From positions 124,001-188,000 of the forward strand of contig BJKQ01000008.1 in NCBI GenBank assembly GCA_006538405.1: a DNA stretch of 64,000 nt. The letters run 5' to 3'. This document shows positions 1 to 13,800 of this stretch, in pieces. This DNA comes from Hansfordia pulvinata (taxonomy: Eukaryota; Ascomycota; Sordariomycetes; Xylariales). Below the pieces are notes generated by a model. It was not told the origin of the DNA. It worked only from the letters and a program-made list of their open reading frames with translations, and made no database searches. How positions within the stretch are numbered: the stretch's first letter is position 1; each line of letters starts with the position of its first letter. Made by a program: the position numbers and the translations under genes.

Positions 1-480
1 CACCATCCATCCCCAGTGCCCGTCCCGCCTTGCCTGCCTCCTCTTCCCAGGGTCTTTTACGAGTGGCTCCTGCCCGAGGCCTGCCTGTAGTTGCCTCTAG
101 TCTTGCCTGCTCGATCAAACGCCGACCAACTTACCTGTCGCCTTCTCGCCGTCGCCCTCGTTCGCCCTCTCATTTCTCTACCACCTCTCTTTAGGTTCTT
201 GTGCTTACAGCCACCTGATCGTACCACAATCGCCCCGGCATCAACACCCTCACTCGGCACTCGACTGCCCACTTCCCTTCCGCTCTTGCTACCCTCTTGT
301 CGCCCCTCTCTCCTCCACTCCATCCAACCTCAACAAATCCCCTCCAACCCCCCCTTCTCTATACCTGCCTCCTCTCCTCCCTGTCTCCCATCTTTTTACC
401 TCCCCGATACTTTTCCCGGCCACTGTCACTGCCCGCTCCATTCCCAGGCAGCATAGCAGCCCGGAGAGACACAGCGCATC
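1..480 (+). promoter_or_regulatory. C/T-rich upstream region and probable 5' leader of the first gene
   Basis: This stretch is strongly pyrimidine-rich on the + strand, with many C/T runs, as is usual for leaders of expressed fungal genes. No frame through it carries a recognisable protein. The next ATG in good context, at 481, opens the membrane-protein gene. I see no clear TATA box. Confidence 0.5.
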
Positions 481-1908
481 ATGGCCCCTTCGCATCTGCC
501 CACGCCGGCGGAGCCCAGCGAGCAGTCCACCGCTCCGGTGAGCCGTGCCCGAAGCGACCCGAGCACCATGTCGCCCCGCGACGTCCGCTCGTCCAATTTG
601 CCTTCCAGCGACGAGGTACACCACCCTACCGTCGAGTCTTGGGTCGAGGTATCTTCTCACCCCTCGTCCTCCTCCGTCTCTTCCATCGGTGATGACATCG
701 TCACCACCGGCCTCCGCGTTGGCTCTTCCTATCCTCCTCGCCGCCGCCGTCTGCACCCGCAATTTCAGCCACAGTCGCGTCTGTCACACTCGCAGCAGCG
801 ACACCACCAGCGTCGCTCCCTTGACGCACATCAACCCACCAGCGCCGCCACCGCTGCCGCCGCCGCCGCCACCCAAATGCAAGCCGGCGCCAGCAGCCAG
901 GAAGAGTACGAAGAGAGCGACAGCGACGACGATCACCGACTGCTTACCAGCTCAGGCGAGAACCTGGCCTCGGCGCGCCGCGCCGCCACGACCCCACTTC
1001 GCCAGGTCGTCCAGGTACACCCGCCCGACTCGGACTCGAGCGAGGAAGACGACGACGATGATGACCACGGCACTGCACTGGGCAGCCGCCGGCCCTCGGA
1101 ACCTTTTCGACCGCAGCCCAACGCCTTTACCCATCCTCCGTCCCACCTCATGCATCGCCATTCCACCAGTTCCACGCCATCTCATCCGCATGTTCGCCCG
1201 ACTTTCCGCGAGCGCTCACACACCCGCATCGAACGCTCGCCCCCGCATTTCATGTCGCCCAACTACCAGGCCGAGAATGACGCTGCTTTGCGTGCAAGCT
1301 TAACCACCTTGCTCAGCTGTGCAGCCGCCGCACGCTCCCGCCCCCGCGATGGCCCCGACAAGGACAAGCTCGAGCGCAACACGCCTTCCAGCGGCAGCCA
1401 GCCTGTTGAGCTGCGCCTGGTTCCTGAGCGCGACCTCATGGCACCCTCGCCCAGCTCCCCATCGCAACCGACCACTGGCCCTTCAACCCACACCAGCCCG
1501 CCGCTGGGGCCCGCTCGCCAAGCCACAGGCGAGGGCGTCAAGCGTTCCACGACCCCGCCCGCAGGACCATCCAGCAAATCTCCAAGATCCACCAAGAAGA
1601 AGAAGACGGCGAATCCAACATCGCCGGACTATGCCACAGCTACGACAACCCTCATAAGTCCGACTCTTCTCACCTGGGTCGTTGGTGCCGGAGTCGTTGT
1701 CCTGGTCTCCGTTGTCGGCTTCGGCGCCGGCTACGTCATCGGTCGCGAGGTGGGGCGCCAGGAGTCCCTCGGCGGTCTCGGGGGCAGCAGCGCGAATGCG
1801 ACTGCCGTGGCCGACGGCGGCAGCTGCGGCCGAGAAGTCATCAGGGGTGGAAGCGGCACATTGAGACGTTTCCGATGGGGCGCAGGCGTTCGCAGCGTCG
1901 CTGCATGA
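481..1908 (+). CDS. Conserved fungal single-pass membrane protein, disordered N-terminal region
   Basis: This is a single-exon gene of 475 residues. About the first 395 residues are rich in Ser, Pro, His and acidic residues, with acidic runs near 140-150 and 190-197, and look disordered. A short ordered-looking block (around residues 262-280, DAALRASLTTLLSCAAAA) precedes a second disordered stretch ending in a lysine cluster (KKKK). One hydrophobic segment follows at about 400-422 (LLTWVVGAGVVVLVSVVGFG), with small-xxx-small spacing. The C-terminal tail is short and basic (TLRRFRW). There is no N-terminal signal peptide, so a signal-anchor or tail-anchored type topology is likely, with the long N-terminal part probably cytosolic. 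The layout resembles conserved uncharacterised ascomycete proteins, but I cannot assign a function. The start is the first ATG after the pyrimidine-rich leader, and the frame stays open to the stop without introns. Confidence 0.85.
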   Translation: MAPSHLPTPAEPSEQSTAPVSRARSDPSTMSPRDVRSSNLPSSDEVHHPTVESWVEVSSHPSSSSVSSIGDDIVTTGLRVGSSYPPRRRRLHPQFQPQSRLSHSQQRHHQRRSLDAHQPTSAATAAAAAATQMQAGASSQEEYEESDSDDDHRLLTSSGENLASARRAATTPLRQVVQVHPPDSDSSEEDDDDDDHGTALGSRRPSEPFRPQPNAFTHPPSHLMHRHSTSSTPSHPHVRPTFRERSHTRIERSPPHFMSPNYQAENDAALRASLTTLLSCAAAARSRPRDGPDKDKLERNTPSSGSQPVELRLVPERDLMAPSPSSPSQPTTGPSTHTSPPLGPARQATGEGVKRSTTPPAGPSSKSPRSTKKKKTANPTSPDYATATTTLISPTLLTWVVGAGVVVLVSVVGFGAGYVIGREVGRQESLGGLGGSSANATAVADGGSCGREVIRGGSGTLRRFRWGAGVRSVAA

Positions 1909-4900
1909 TCGCGACAGGCTTGTTTGGCGAGGCTGCCAGCCACAGATTTGCCGCAAAAGGAACTCCGTCACCGAATCGCGACCAGCCATGGTTGCAGAAA
2001 GCTCTTTCGAGCCTCGGACGGGTCCGCGGTCTTGCGGGCGAAACCGCTGACGATGTCCATTTGAGTACCCAACGTCACAAGAGCATTCTGAGTGCTGCGG
2101 CCACGATATTACTACTACGATATGGCTTCACACGCCGTATGTTGAGCCACTTACATCCATAAACAACCACGCCTATGTGTGATGACAGGGGCGATTCAAG
2201 AAGGTCCAATTCAACTGGCGAAAAGGGCCGAAAGTGACATCGGCAAACCAAACGAACATTCACGAGCAGGGGCGACGGATTTCATTGGAGAATGAAACCC
2301 GATTGGATCACTCAAAATTCGAATCCTCACCGCATTCCGGCTCCTACCATGACGGGAGCGGATTTGAGACAGGCGTTGAATCGGCCGCGTCCTGGCGAAT
2401 TCGGCCACATTCTAGTAGGGACGGCACATGTCAGGCTCATGGCAAGTTCTTTTATTTTTCTTTGGATTTCTTCTTCTCCTTTTATACCCCTCTTGCGGGT
2501 GGGACAGCGCATTTGACGATATAATGATGTGGATGGGTTACGTTTTGGAGTTCTTGCAACTTTTCTATATCACTGCTCTTCAAGTTGAGCTTCTTAGTCG
2601 GAGCAGGCGTTTAGCCACGGGGCTCATCCGACGAACATTCTCATAGCTCATCCGAGTCTGCCTTGCCTCGACCACGGATTACACTGAATCTTGGAAATAT
2701 CCAACATGATCTTTTGGATTTTCACGTGCTCCATGCATCCGTACTATGTAGCCCTTGTTCAGTATCGTGACCCTCGCAAGGGAGGTGGGCTGAAGGCCTT
2801 GCCCGCGCATAAGGCTCCGCGCATGTTAGACGCTTTTGGGACATGCACCAAGAGACTGCTTGACGTTGGGCCGTCAACACGGAAGGCCCATGCTGCAAGT
2901 TATTTGAGGGCCCGGATGGCGACTCTTCCGCCTCGTAGACGCATCAGTATGGAGCTTGAAGCCCTTGCGTTTGTGTTCTGCACGCCGCGGAGTCCACCCG
3001 CTGAGGCGTGTGTAACTTGGAGGTCCACCTCGCTTCGCGTGTGCACTTCGGAAGACTCAGACAAATCCCCTGAACATGTACCAAGAAGCTTTTCGCCAAA
3101 TATATATAACCTTGACCCGCGTCTTACAAGCTGATCCACACCTCTCCCGCGAGGCGACGGCCACAGAGGCCACAAGCTTTGTGTCCACGGATGGTCATTG
3201 AACGCGAACCGACAAAGCGTGAGAGTCAAGGACTTGGGGTGATGCAAATGCGGCGATTGCAACTACGCATTAGCAGAGAAGCTGAGGTCACCCATAGGAT
3301 GTTTAATTGTCAGAAGTATACTGGATTGGACAACGCCAGCATTCTGCCTGGTATCTGGAAATGTGCTTCCAGACGACGCAGCGGCCGACAGAAGTAGAAA
3401 AGACACAAGCCACAAAGCAGCGTCGAAGCATACTGCTGGCCCAGGTCCCTACACTGAAGCCGAGCCTGACCAGAGCTCCCTCACAATCCCGTTCCCTCAG
3501 CCACTGACACTTCTAGAAACCGCGGTATGTCTGTCCACCCATCGTAGCCCCTGGCCCTCGCCGTCAGACCTGCGGCGCCGATGCTCGCTCGGTCTTCGCC
3601 ACATCCTCCATGCTATCCAGACTGTTCTGCACCATATAGTCAGTTCTACCGCTGCTCAGCAATGCATGTCTCGTAGCCACGAAGCAACGAGGCCTCGACG
3701 ACCGCTGCGCAGATCAGAAGAGGTTGTGAATGGCGAGGGTGGCTTACTGCCTTTTCCGCGCGCGAGTCGGCCCTGTTTGCCTCTGTGTGTGGCCCTGAGC
3801 GCATTGATGGTGTAGGTTGCCGTCGCCTCGCGTAAGAGGACGAGTCGGCGGTCGAAGTTGAAAAGAGCTCCTTTCATTTGGAAAATAGTAGGGGTCTTTT
3901 GGGGGATAGTTTGCGCTGAGATGGCGGCTGTGAATGGCGCCGACATGCCGACCATTGGTTCCTGATGTGGTGAGCCGACACCACAAACAGCCCACATTCC
4001 GTGCAGTTTGACACCCCCCTCCCCGGGGAGCTGTGACTTGAACCGTTCCAAGCAAGGGAGCGGGTAGGATTAAGGAGGCCTTGCCTTGAGATGGGTGTGA
4101 AGTAGAGCTGTAACTGGGTGAGTTGATTGTGCCAACCGGGCTGTCTCGTTCGATACGCGTGCGCTGGATGTCCTTGGCTGGATGCCTGACCTTTAATAGT
4201 AATCCGGAAGTTTATGGAGAGTTTAGATGCTTCTGACCGGGCGGATTAACAGCGGGAGGGTGTCTGTGCTTCACGTCAGCCGGGCGGCCCTGGGACACGC
4301 TTAGAAAGGTGCTCCCTTGTCTGGCGGCACAGCGGCGACTCGCCGACGGCCACTGGAAGAGGCAGTGCAACCGCATGATTGCGAGGCTTGAAGTTTTCTG
4401 TAGCATGTTGACTTATGCTTTCAAAGGAAGGGCAGTTTTATCTTCTTGGCTGTCTTGTTGGCAATGGAGATATTGTTCGAATCTCGACAGTAGGTAGGCA
4501 GAGCTTGGAGAGAGAAAAAAGAGCTACACGGTGGAATAACAGAGCGTCAAGCAGTCGGCTGGCTTACACATGATTTCCCATGCTCTAGCATTGCTGCCGC
4601 AACCTCAGGCTGGGAGGTTCGACGGCAGGCTTATTATACTCGAGCGAGAGCCCGAAGCTGGACGGGCGTCAGTAAGCTGAATATCGCGAGTCGTCCCTAG
4701 TGCAAAACCGAGGCCGCTGGGATAGCACATTCGCGGATGGCGAGATACGGAGATGGAAGCACGACCGCGCCGGGCTCCAGAAGGCAGATTGTCCTACTGC
4801 GGTGGTGATTGTCTCGAAGGGGATGGCGTTGGCCTTTGGTGGAGAGGGACTCGTGGATGTAAGCCAGACAATGGCCCCACGCCCAAGACGAGTAAGCCGG

Positions 4901-7900
4901 AGGCCATGACACCACGGGGTTAAGATGACGGTAAGATCGTAATTTCGAAGCAATCAGCTTGTGAAGCTGGGAGCGTATGGGATCCAAAAGGTATGCTCAA
5001 TTCTGCAATAGGTCTGTTGCGTGAAGCATGGATATATCGTGAGGTCGCGATGCGACGATCGATCACCCCGACAAGGGTCCACAAGGTTGAGGCCTACCAG
5101 AGGGCTCGAGAAGATTGTAAATACTACCAGGTAGGTACTCAGGTAGACGGAAGGACATTCAAGGTACAAGCAGCTAAGAAATACAGTAAAGTCAAGTGAT
5201 AGTAAGGCCGAGCCTGAGTCTTGCCGGTTTTGATATCAGTCTGCTGCCTGCGCTCATTGACCTGGGAGGTGTGGCGGTTCCAATGGATAGCGAACGGTCT
5301 GTTTAAACCCTGCTACCATCTCCGATACGGTCGCCAATAACGGCTAAAAGTTGCGTCATCCCGCGCGCCCGTAGGTCTCATCATGTTGCTTGCTGTTTGG
5401 CCTGATCGTTCATGAACAAGTATCAAGCGAAGAAGCGCACGCTCGCGCGCGCACACACATTGAAAATCCGAGTTCGCCAACTAGGGTTGGGAGTAGATCA
5501 ATCACTTTTTCTTCCTTTTTTTCTTCTATTCGTTGCTTCTCCAACATGCTCGCCCCCCTCTCCCCGCCCTCTTCTTGTCGAGTCTGAAATCTCAGGCAGA
5601 CAAAGACACACAAAAAAGTCGAGGGGCTGGAGCCCGCCTTGATTGGTGGCAAGGGGGACTTGGGGACCCAGGAGTACCTACTCGTGCACACAGAAGGAGC
5701 CCAGAGGCTGATGATCATCAGCTACTGCAGACCGATGGCCTGCCGATCCCATCACGTCGCCCGCCACCCCCGTGTGCCCCCCCTCCCTCGCCTCCTCATT
5801 ACGGAGTACCTAGTCAGAGTCTGCATTCAATGTTTCTGTTGCCGATACTGGGAGGGTTGGGACCGAGTGTGACCTCGACGAAGAATCAGCTGGGCGCCCC
5901 GACATCCTCCTGATCTTGTCCGCGACCCAGTCCGACGAGGGACAACCAAGGTGAAGCGTGGAGCTGTCAACTCTTGACACTCATCCTCAACGGAATCCCA
6001 GCAAGAATAGCCGGATCCTCCCGCCGCTCGCTCGCTCGCCGTACGCTTGCAAGGAGTACCTGACTTGTGCCTTCTTGTTACTCGTAGACTCGCTTCTACA
6101 GATACTCGTACTCGTACTCCGTCACGCACGGTATCAGACCTTATGTACGGCTGGGGCTGCTTACCCAGACGGGCTCACGAATGGCGACTGACGATGGCGC
6201 ATCGCGAACCGGCACAGCGCAACCAATTTCAACCTCGAGACGAATACTTAATTGGCTCCCACACCACATGGCAGTGTGGAATGATCTCCAGGGTTGCGCC
6301 ACTCATCGATGGGACTGACAGCGATGCCTTCGAGGTGTGTTGACGGGCACGAGTCCTCGTGCCTAAATGGGGAGGCTATGACGGGCCCCGGGCAGACCGT
6401 GAATGATCGGGGGCCCCCGCTTTAGACGGTGGCAGCCGCCATCATCTGGGGTGATGACAGACAGGCGACAGTGACGTCGGGACCGTCCGACGCTGCCTCC
6501 CAGCCCCAGCCCCGACGCATTTCTCACCTAGTGTGCCCACCTCTCGCGCTCAGGACCCGACTCGACCTCTGCTGATGGCCTTCAGTGTTGGATGACTCGA
6601 ATAGGGGCTGCCACTGTTGAGTCGCCCCTGGTCTGGGACAGAGATATCCAATTGGATGGGAGCGCACTCAGGCAAATAGGTAGGTACATAAGGATACATC
6701 TGGAGGCCAAGGGGATGCCCCTGGAGAGTCGTGTTTCAGAGCCTGAAGCCTTTCCGTTACCGGCCAGGTGTGACAGGGCCCGGCGGCGGCGCTCCCCGGC
6801 CCTCGAGCCGAGAGGCTGGGCGCCCACACCCCCGGCGCTAATCCAAGCCAGTGGCTTCAAGGAACACGTGCCTAAAAGCTTCCACGGCACCGGGGCCAAT
6901 AAGTGCCAGCCTGGAGACTGCCTCATGAATGGAAGAACCGGGCGACTTGCAAGTACAAGTACACGTTCATCCCGTCTCTCTACGAGACTTCCGCGCTCCG
7001 CCGCGTCAAGTGCCCACGCACACATCATCTGGAGAAGCCTGAGGATGGGAAAAGTCATTCTTGCCCTTCTAGTAAGGGCAGCAAAGGCACATCATTGGAT
7101 GTGTCTTGGGCAAGTGAGTACTCGTACCTTTTGGCTGCACCAAACGGTAAGCCTCCACCTCTCCACGCACAATTATTATATGCCACGGATTGTTCGCCTC
7201 GCAGAGTTGAAATCGGAAAGCATGACGGACAGGTAGGTAGGTAGGTACTCGTATCTTCCTACCGCCGTGTCGGTGGCGTCTGCTGTCGTGCGCCAGACCA
7301 AGCTACCAGGTTCAGCCCCGCCAAAAGTACCTCACTTCCGGAATATCTTTCAAGGACGGAGATCATCTTTGGAACCGGCACCGTTCATCTGACGGAACCA
7401 GGTTGGTGCGTAATCCAATACCCCTGCCCCCTCTACTCGTACATCACCCCTCACAGGCCTGTTATCCGATGCTGGTCTGTACATAAAATGTCCGACCTCA
7501 AGGCGGCCGTGCCCAGCCCGAACCACTCGTATCTCCAGCGATTGTCATCCAGCACCCGGCCAGTCTTTTGCCCGTGTTGCGTCTGAACCTCGACCGGATA
7601 GAGATCGCCAGCCGTGACGGGGTCATCTCCAGAACCTTGAGTGTCAATTGTGAGCCATCGAACTAGATGTACCTTTAGGTGAGTACCGCAGATGCGATAC
7701 AATATGGCTGGGTGCCCCCACCAGGGCCACACGTAGCCGCTGCCGTTGAAAGTCCACGTATGCCATTGCGCCATTCGCCCCTCTTGTGCGGCGGCCCGCG
7801 CACCACTTCGAGTGCCTCTGTGCCTCTCAACTCACTTTACGGTTCGGCGGGACAGAGACTCCACAGCTGCCGGCCCAGCCGATCGGAGGATCGAGTTGCG

Positions 7901-10842
7901 AACACACACACACTCTCTTGGTTGCCTGATGCAGTCAGCCAGGCCATACAACATGCCTCTCAGCCGGCTATCGATTCGAACCTGCTGCCCAAAGCATCGC
8001 GTCGTCTTGTTGAGCACGCACCTACCTCATGAAGGCAGGGCCGTTTGTTTGACTAGCGTCTCTTGGGAAAAGTAAGAAAGGAAGGAAATCGAACTGGAGC
8101 TATCTTGGCTGTCGTTTGGAAAATGCCAAACTAGACCAGGCCCCATTCCACAACCACCCCGCATTGTATTCCTTGTCCTCTTTGTGCTCTACTCAAACTC
8201 CGCTTGATACAAGACCCCTCATTATGCCGTGAATTCATCAGACTCTGCTCCGTAGATATTCGACTATTACTTTGCTGTGCGTGTAAATACGGCCGCGTAC
8301 TCCTGCGTTGCGGCCACCTGCGTCATCCCCGATCGACAAGTCTGGCCCCCATCTACGAGTAGCTCGCAGCTCGACGCCGAGCTCCTCAAGGGGTGGCGCA
8401 AGTGGCCACCTTACGGTCTTACTGTACGAGCTTGTATCCTGCTGCTTTGCTTCCGCTGCGAGCCGGGCAACAGTCCCCGTCAGAGCGATATGGGAAAGAC
8501 AGAGAAGCTGCTCGACCGTAGCTGGACCCTGCCCCCCCCCTCATGGATGCCCGCCGGTACCGCATGGGCCGAGCCTGACTTTGGATTTCAAGTTGCATAC
8601 CCGCTGTACTCGTATCACGGACTGAATCCCTACTCCCGAGATCTACGTATGGTAGGTGTGTAGATACCGATGGTAAGCTCGAGCTCACCTGTACTACCAA
8701 AAGCTGCAGTGTTTTGTCTTTCTTCGAGTCTGCGCCACTACGCGTGGCCTTTTCCTGGTTTCATTGAGCAGTCATTTCGCCTACCGCGATTGTTGCTTTC
8801 TACGCTCGGGTTGCTCCTCGGCCCTGACCGATTTCAACGAAGACAGACTGACAACTTGGGAGCTGACAATACTACCTTACGTTACTTTCAACATTGCCTC
8901 CAAACCATAAAACCTATCTTGAGTGCCTCATGATCTGTGCAGTGTACATGCAAGCTATGTGTAGGCAGGCAGTACTCATCGTCTGCACCTGACAGCCTGG
9001 ACAATGCTAACTAGCAACGACCAGCAGAGTATGGGGCTACAACACTGCCAGGCTCTCTGTTCCGCGGCCGTGCTTCTTGGCCTTAAAGGGGCTGACGCAG
9101 CACAGGCCCCAACCGTCGCAAGGTTCCAAGGCAGTTCTTGCAGGTGCGCATTCAACTACAACCCACCTAACATGAGGTAGCCGTGGAGATACCTCAGGTG
9201 CTCGTACTCGTACGCGTACGTACGTCAACGGTACCTCAGGTACTACTACGGGTCCAAGTGTGGGCATTGCTCCACCCGCAGTACCCGGCATCCACCTCTT
9301 CCACTGCGCATGGCGCTGTACTCGTAGGGCTGCCCCCTGTACGGATTGCACCTGGTGCCCGCCAGATGGTGGGAGTCTTCGCTCCGCGGGCTCCCCCGGC
9401 AAGCTTAGGTACCGCAGAGCGTCGTACCTTAGGTATGTCCTGGGCTGTTCGGGACGGATTCCCCACGAGGCGACAGTTCAAGGTTCCGTCGTCAGCAGTG
9501 ACAAGTACCTACATCCCGTGGCCGACCACAGCAGCGCAGTCAGAACAGAGAAGGTACCTCTTCATTGCGGCTAGGCCACCGCCATTTGCAAGTACATTGC
9601 ACAAGCCCGAGTCCTGGCCACAGATCTCGACGGGTGTTCCTCCCAAGTATTCCTCCGGCTGTCCAGATTTCCTCTGCCTGCCATTTGGGCGCACACATCA
9701 CCACCGCCTCCCGTCCTCCGCCGTCGCCCACATCCGCTCCCGCTCTCGTTCCTCACCCTCACCCTCAACCACCCTCACCCCATCACCACCTCCATCGTCA
9801 TCTTTTCCTCTGCCCCTCCCGACCTGTCACGCCACCGCAGTACGCCTTGTCCGTCTGCTCCTACTCGCTGCGAGGCCAAGCTGGATCTGACGCTCCTTGC
9901 AGTCCCTCGGCAGCCGCTCTACAGCAACGGCAGCTCCACGACCCCCCTACCTGCCCGTCCGCTGCCTCTCTCTCTTCCAATTTCAGTTCCTAGTCTACTA
10001 TCCTTCTTCTCTTCTTTTTATTCTATTATTTCTGTTGACCCCGGCTGGACTGCTGGCTAGGTCGGTTGACTGTCCCTTTCGCGCCCCTCCTCGATCCTCT
10101 CGACGGCCAGACCACGCACCCAGGCCTCAGCTTTTGCTGCGTCCTCGTCGCCCGCACACAATTGTAATAGCCCGCCAATCTGCGACGGATGACTATTTTC
10201 GATACGGACCATTCCTTTTGAACACACCTTCCACCGCCCTCGTCGGCTTCGTGTGCGACGACTCTTGTTCTGTCCCTCTCATCTCGGCTCAGCTGCCGGC
10301 ATTCGCCACGGCATTGCTACAGGATCCCACCAGCGCCTCCCAACGCAACAGGCTTGCCAAACTCGTGTCCTTGTTAGCTGGCTCGGAAAACAAAACGGAG
10401 CACAATCATCTCCGGCACCTCGGCATTCGACGTCCCCCCCGGCACCGCCGGCTCTCAAGACTACCTTCGGCTTTGCATCCTCCCTTGCCTGGTTTCTCTT
10501 GCCGCCGATTAGCCTGTTCGACACCGCCAGCATTCGCTATACAGACAGCGATTTCAGCCGTCGGCTCTGACTTGATCGGACTCGACTATAGAAACTCTTT
10601 CAGCACCCCGACGTCGAAGAACGAACCATTACGAGAACACACCCCTCACGATAGACACATGGTTCTCGCTCGCTTGCCGGGATACATGAATAATCAATAA
10701 TGTCAAGTGCTAGACCTGATCATCTGACTCTTGGCTATCCACCATCCACTGGCTCCAACCAGTCCCGCACATCGCCCCCAAACGACCCTTCCGCCTCCAG
10801 ATCCCCATACGGCATGTCTGGTCCCATAAACCCCCTGGAAAG
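1909..10842. other. 8.9-kb gene-poor interval, ending in the leader of the Pumilio gene
   Basis: I find no recognisable protein, tRNA or rRNA here. Open frames exist but lack family motifs and overlap on both strands. Visible items are a TATA-like AT stretch at 3101-3111 with no supported gene behind it; an alternating GC/AC tract near 5433-5460; a GTAG tetranucleotide run at 7232-7247; and repeated TACTCGTA octamers (6079, 6103, 6109, 7119, 7246, 7434, 8607, 9205 and 9319, plus the reverse form at 8354). From about 9660 to 10840 the + strand is very C/T-rich and probably contains promoter and 5' leader of the Pumilio gene. Non-coding transcripts cannot be excluded. Confidence 0.5.
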
Positions 10843-13800
10843 ATGGCAGGTACCACGCGATCAGGGGCCGGTTCACCCTCAAGTGGCGACGCGTCCAGCT
10901 CGGCCTCTCGGATCTACTCGAAGCGGTAAGTTTAATTGGCACTCTCGTGCGCCGCTGCTCATGAAAACCCTGCTGACTAGAGCCTCTTGTTTAGAGCAAG
11001 AGAGATCCAGGCCCAGGAGGGCGTGGCTGCCATTCCCACAAACCCATGGGGCGGCCCCCCTACGAGTGGCAACTCGACGCCATTGCGAGAGAACATTCCC
11101 GAGTCGCCTACCGATGGCTTTCCAGACTTCGCCCAGCTGCCAGGATCCGACAGCCTCCCCAGCACGAGGCGGGCGAGAGCCGGGACAGTGCCGTCGCGCT
11201 TCCCAGCTGCTTCTGGTCCGCCAGGCAGTCAAGCTTTTGCCAATCTCAACATGCCCTCTTCCGTATCGCAGTCGTCTCGCCCCACCCCAGCTCATAGCCC
11301 CTTCAAGTCCCCCTCACCCAGCAGCGCAAACGAGGGATCCGATCCCCAGCGCTCATCCGCCTTGCTATCGCGGCTTCGTGCGGGCTCCATGCCCCAGCGA
11401 AGCCCGTTCGCACACATCCCCGGAAACGGCACCGGCGCAGCTTCGCCGTTTGGCCCCTCTGTCTTCAGCACCTGGAATCCTACCACCCGAGAGCGAGGTA
11501 ACACCCTTGCCAGCATCGCCAGCGTGGGATCCAACGGGCCCAGCTCGCCTGCGCAATCCCAGTTTTCCAAAGAAGGCACCGCTGATACCGATGTCCATAT
11601 GAGGACACTGGACTACTTGGGCCTTGCAGAAACTCCGCAACCCCCTCGCGCGCAGCTGGCCAGTACCCCTGGGTACTTGCCCGGCCTGGCTGATCAGACT
11701 AGACAAGCCAACCGATTCCGATCCTACTCTGTCAACAACAAGGACAAGTACGCTGACGACGATGACGATTATGATGAGCTCGAGAACCAGTACGCCCACC
11801 TTCAGGACCAACTCGCTGCTACCAATGCTGCCATTCAGAGCCACAACATGGCTGTGCAGGGCTTTCAGGCATTTGCCTCGCAGGCCGCGAGTCGGCCTCG
11901 TGCTCGCACGGCGGGCGTCTTGGATCTCCAAGGTGGTCGCATGATGCGCAACTACGTCCCAACTCCCTCCCGCCTCGGAGACAACTCGGTCAACGTGGAC
12001 CACCTGCGCATGATGCCTGAGGAGCAGGGGATCGAGGACCTGCCCACAGCTGTGGCCGCTATGAACCTAGGGAGATCCAACAGCCGCAACAACGGCCTGC
12101 TGTCTGCGGAGGAGGCTGGTCTCGAAGGCCCGACGTGTGCGCTGTGGCTGGGCAGCATCCCGACCTCAACTACCACCTCAACCCTCACGGAGATGTTCAA
12201 GTCGTACGGGCCAATCGATTCGGCGCGTGTTCTTACGCACAAGAACTGCGGTTTTGTCAACTTCGAACGCACTGATAGCGCGATTGCGGCCAGAGGCGGA
12301 CTCAATGGCAAGGAGATATTCCCTGGCGCGGGTCCTATTCGCATCAACTTTGCCAAGCCGCCGTCTGCGTCCAATACGCCTGGTCACGATGGGCTTTTCC
12401 CCAGCCCCAGCCCCGACCCTTTCTCCAAAGGCCAAGACAGCGCCAATGCTTCGGCTTCTGCCACCGGAGAGAACACCTTGTCCGCGGCCACCAATGCTCC
12501 AGTTATCCCGCCTCTGCGCGAGATGACAGCCGACATTCTGCAAATAGTGAAGGCTTTCGGAGCGGTGGAAGACGACATGTACAAGATCACTCCTAGTCTG
12601 CAAAAGGCCATCGACTACATGTCGTTCTGCGACGAGATTCCCCCGATTCGCGAGCCCACACACACCCGATTCCACGACGCTCCCAAGCTGCGCGACATCC
12701 GCAAGCGCATCGACAACCAAAGTCTTTCGCAGCCCGAAATTGAGAACATCGCTCTCGATATGTTGCCAGAGATTGCCGAGCTCTCATCCGACTATCTTGG
12801 GAACACGGTGGTGCAGAAGCTTTTCGAACACTGTTCCGACTCGATGCGTGACTCGATGCTGGCCGAGATAGCTCCCCACATGGCTGAGATTGGAGTTCAC
12901 AAGAACGGCACCTGGGCTGCGCAGAAGATCATTGACGTCTGCAAGACGCCTGAGCAAATGAACTTGATAGTGGAGCACCTCCGCCCATACACTGTCCCGC
13001 TGTTCCTTGACCAATATGGCAACTACGTGCTCCAGGGCTGCCTCAAGTTTGGCTCTCCTTACAACGACTTCATCTTCGAGACGATGCTGAGCAAAATGTG
13101 GGACATTGGACAGGGTCGATACGGAGCTCGCGCCATGCGTGCGTGCCTGGAAAGTCATCACTCCACAAAAGAGCAGCAGCGCATGCTGGCTGCAGCGATT
13201 GCCCTCCACAGCGTGCAGTTGGCTACCAACGCCAATGGAGCACTTCTGCTGACCTGGTTCCTCGACACTTGCAACTTCCCGGAGCGTCGCAACGTGCTTG
13301 CCCCGCAGCTTGTGCCGAACCTCGTCCACCTCTGCACACACAAGGTCGCCTACCTCACCGTGTTGAAGGTCATCAATCAAAAGACCGAGGGAGAAGCCCG
13401 GGAAACCATTCTCAAGGCACTGTTCTTCAGCTCCAAGGACCAGATCCTGGAGGCCATCTTGAGCGACCATGCTTGCGGAGCCACCCTGATCTTCAAGGTC
13501 CTGACGACTCCCTTCTTCGAGGAGAGTATGCGGACGCAAGTTGTGGACAATGTCAAGAACGTCTTGTTGCGGATCAAGGCTCAGCCAAACCAGGGGTACA
13601 AGAGGCTTATGGACGAGGTTGGCCTTTCGACCCGAAGCGGAGGCGCCGGTGGCGGTTCGCGAGACCCATCTGTCGGGCACAACACGTCAGAGCGTCGCCC
13701 AACTTCTCGCCATGCACAGGCCAATGCCGCCGCCACCCAGCAGAACGCCCAATACGGTGGCCAGTATCTGGGCCCTATCAACCCGGCTGGACCGACACCC

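Noticed and set aside
3101..3111. TATA box of an unseen gene
   Set aside because: The AT stretch is TATA-like, but no downstream frame has protein character, so I do not claim a promoter.
6592..7236. Open frame of 214 codons in the long first interval
   Set aside because: No motif, no intron or signal support, and composition like the surrounding spacer; a second frame overlaps it equally well.
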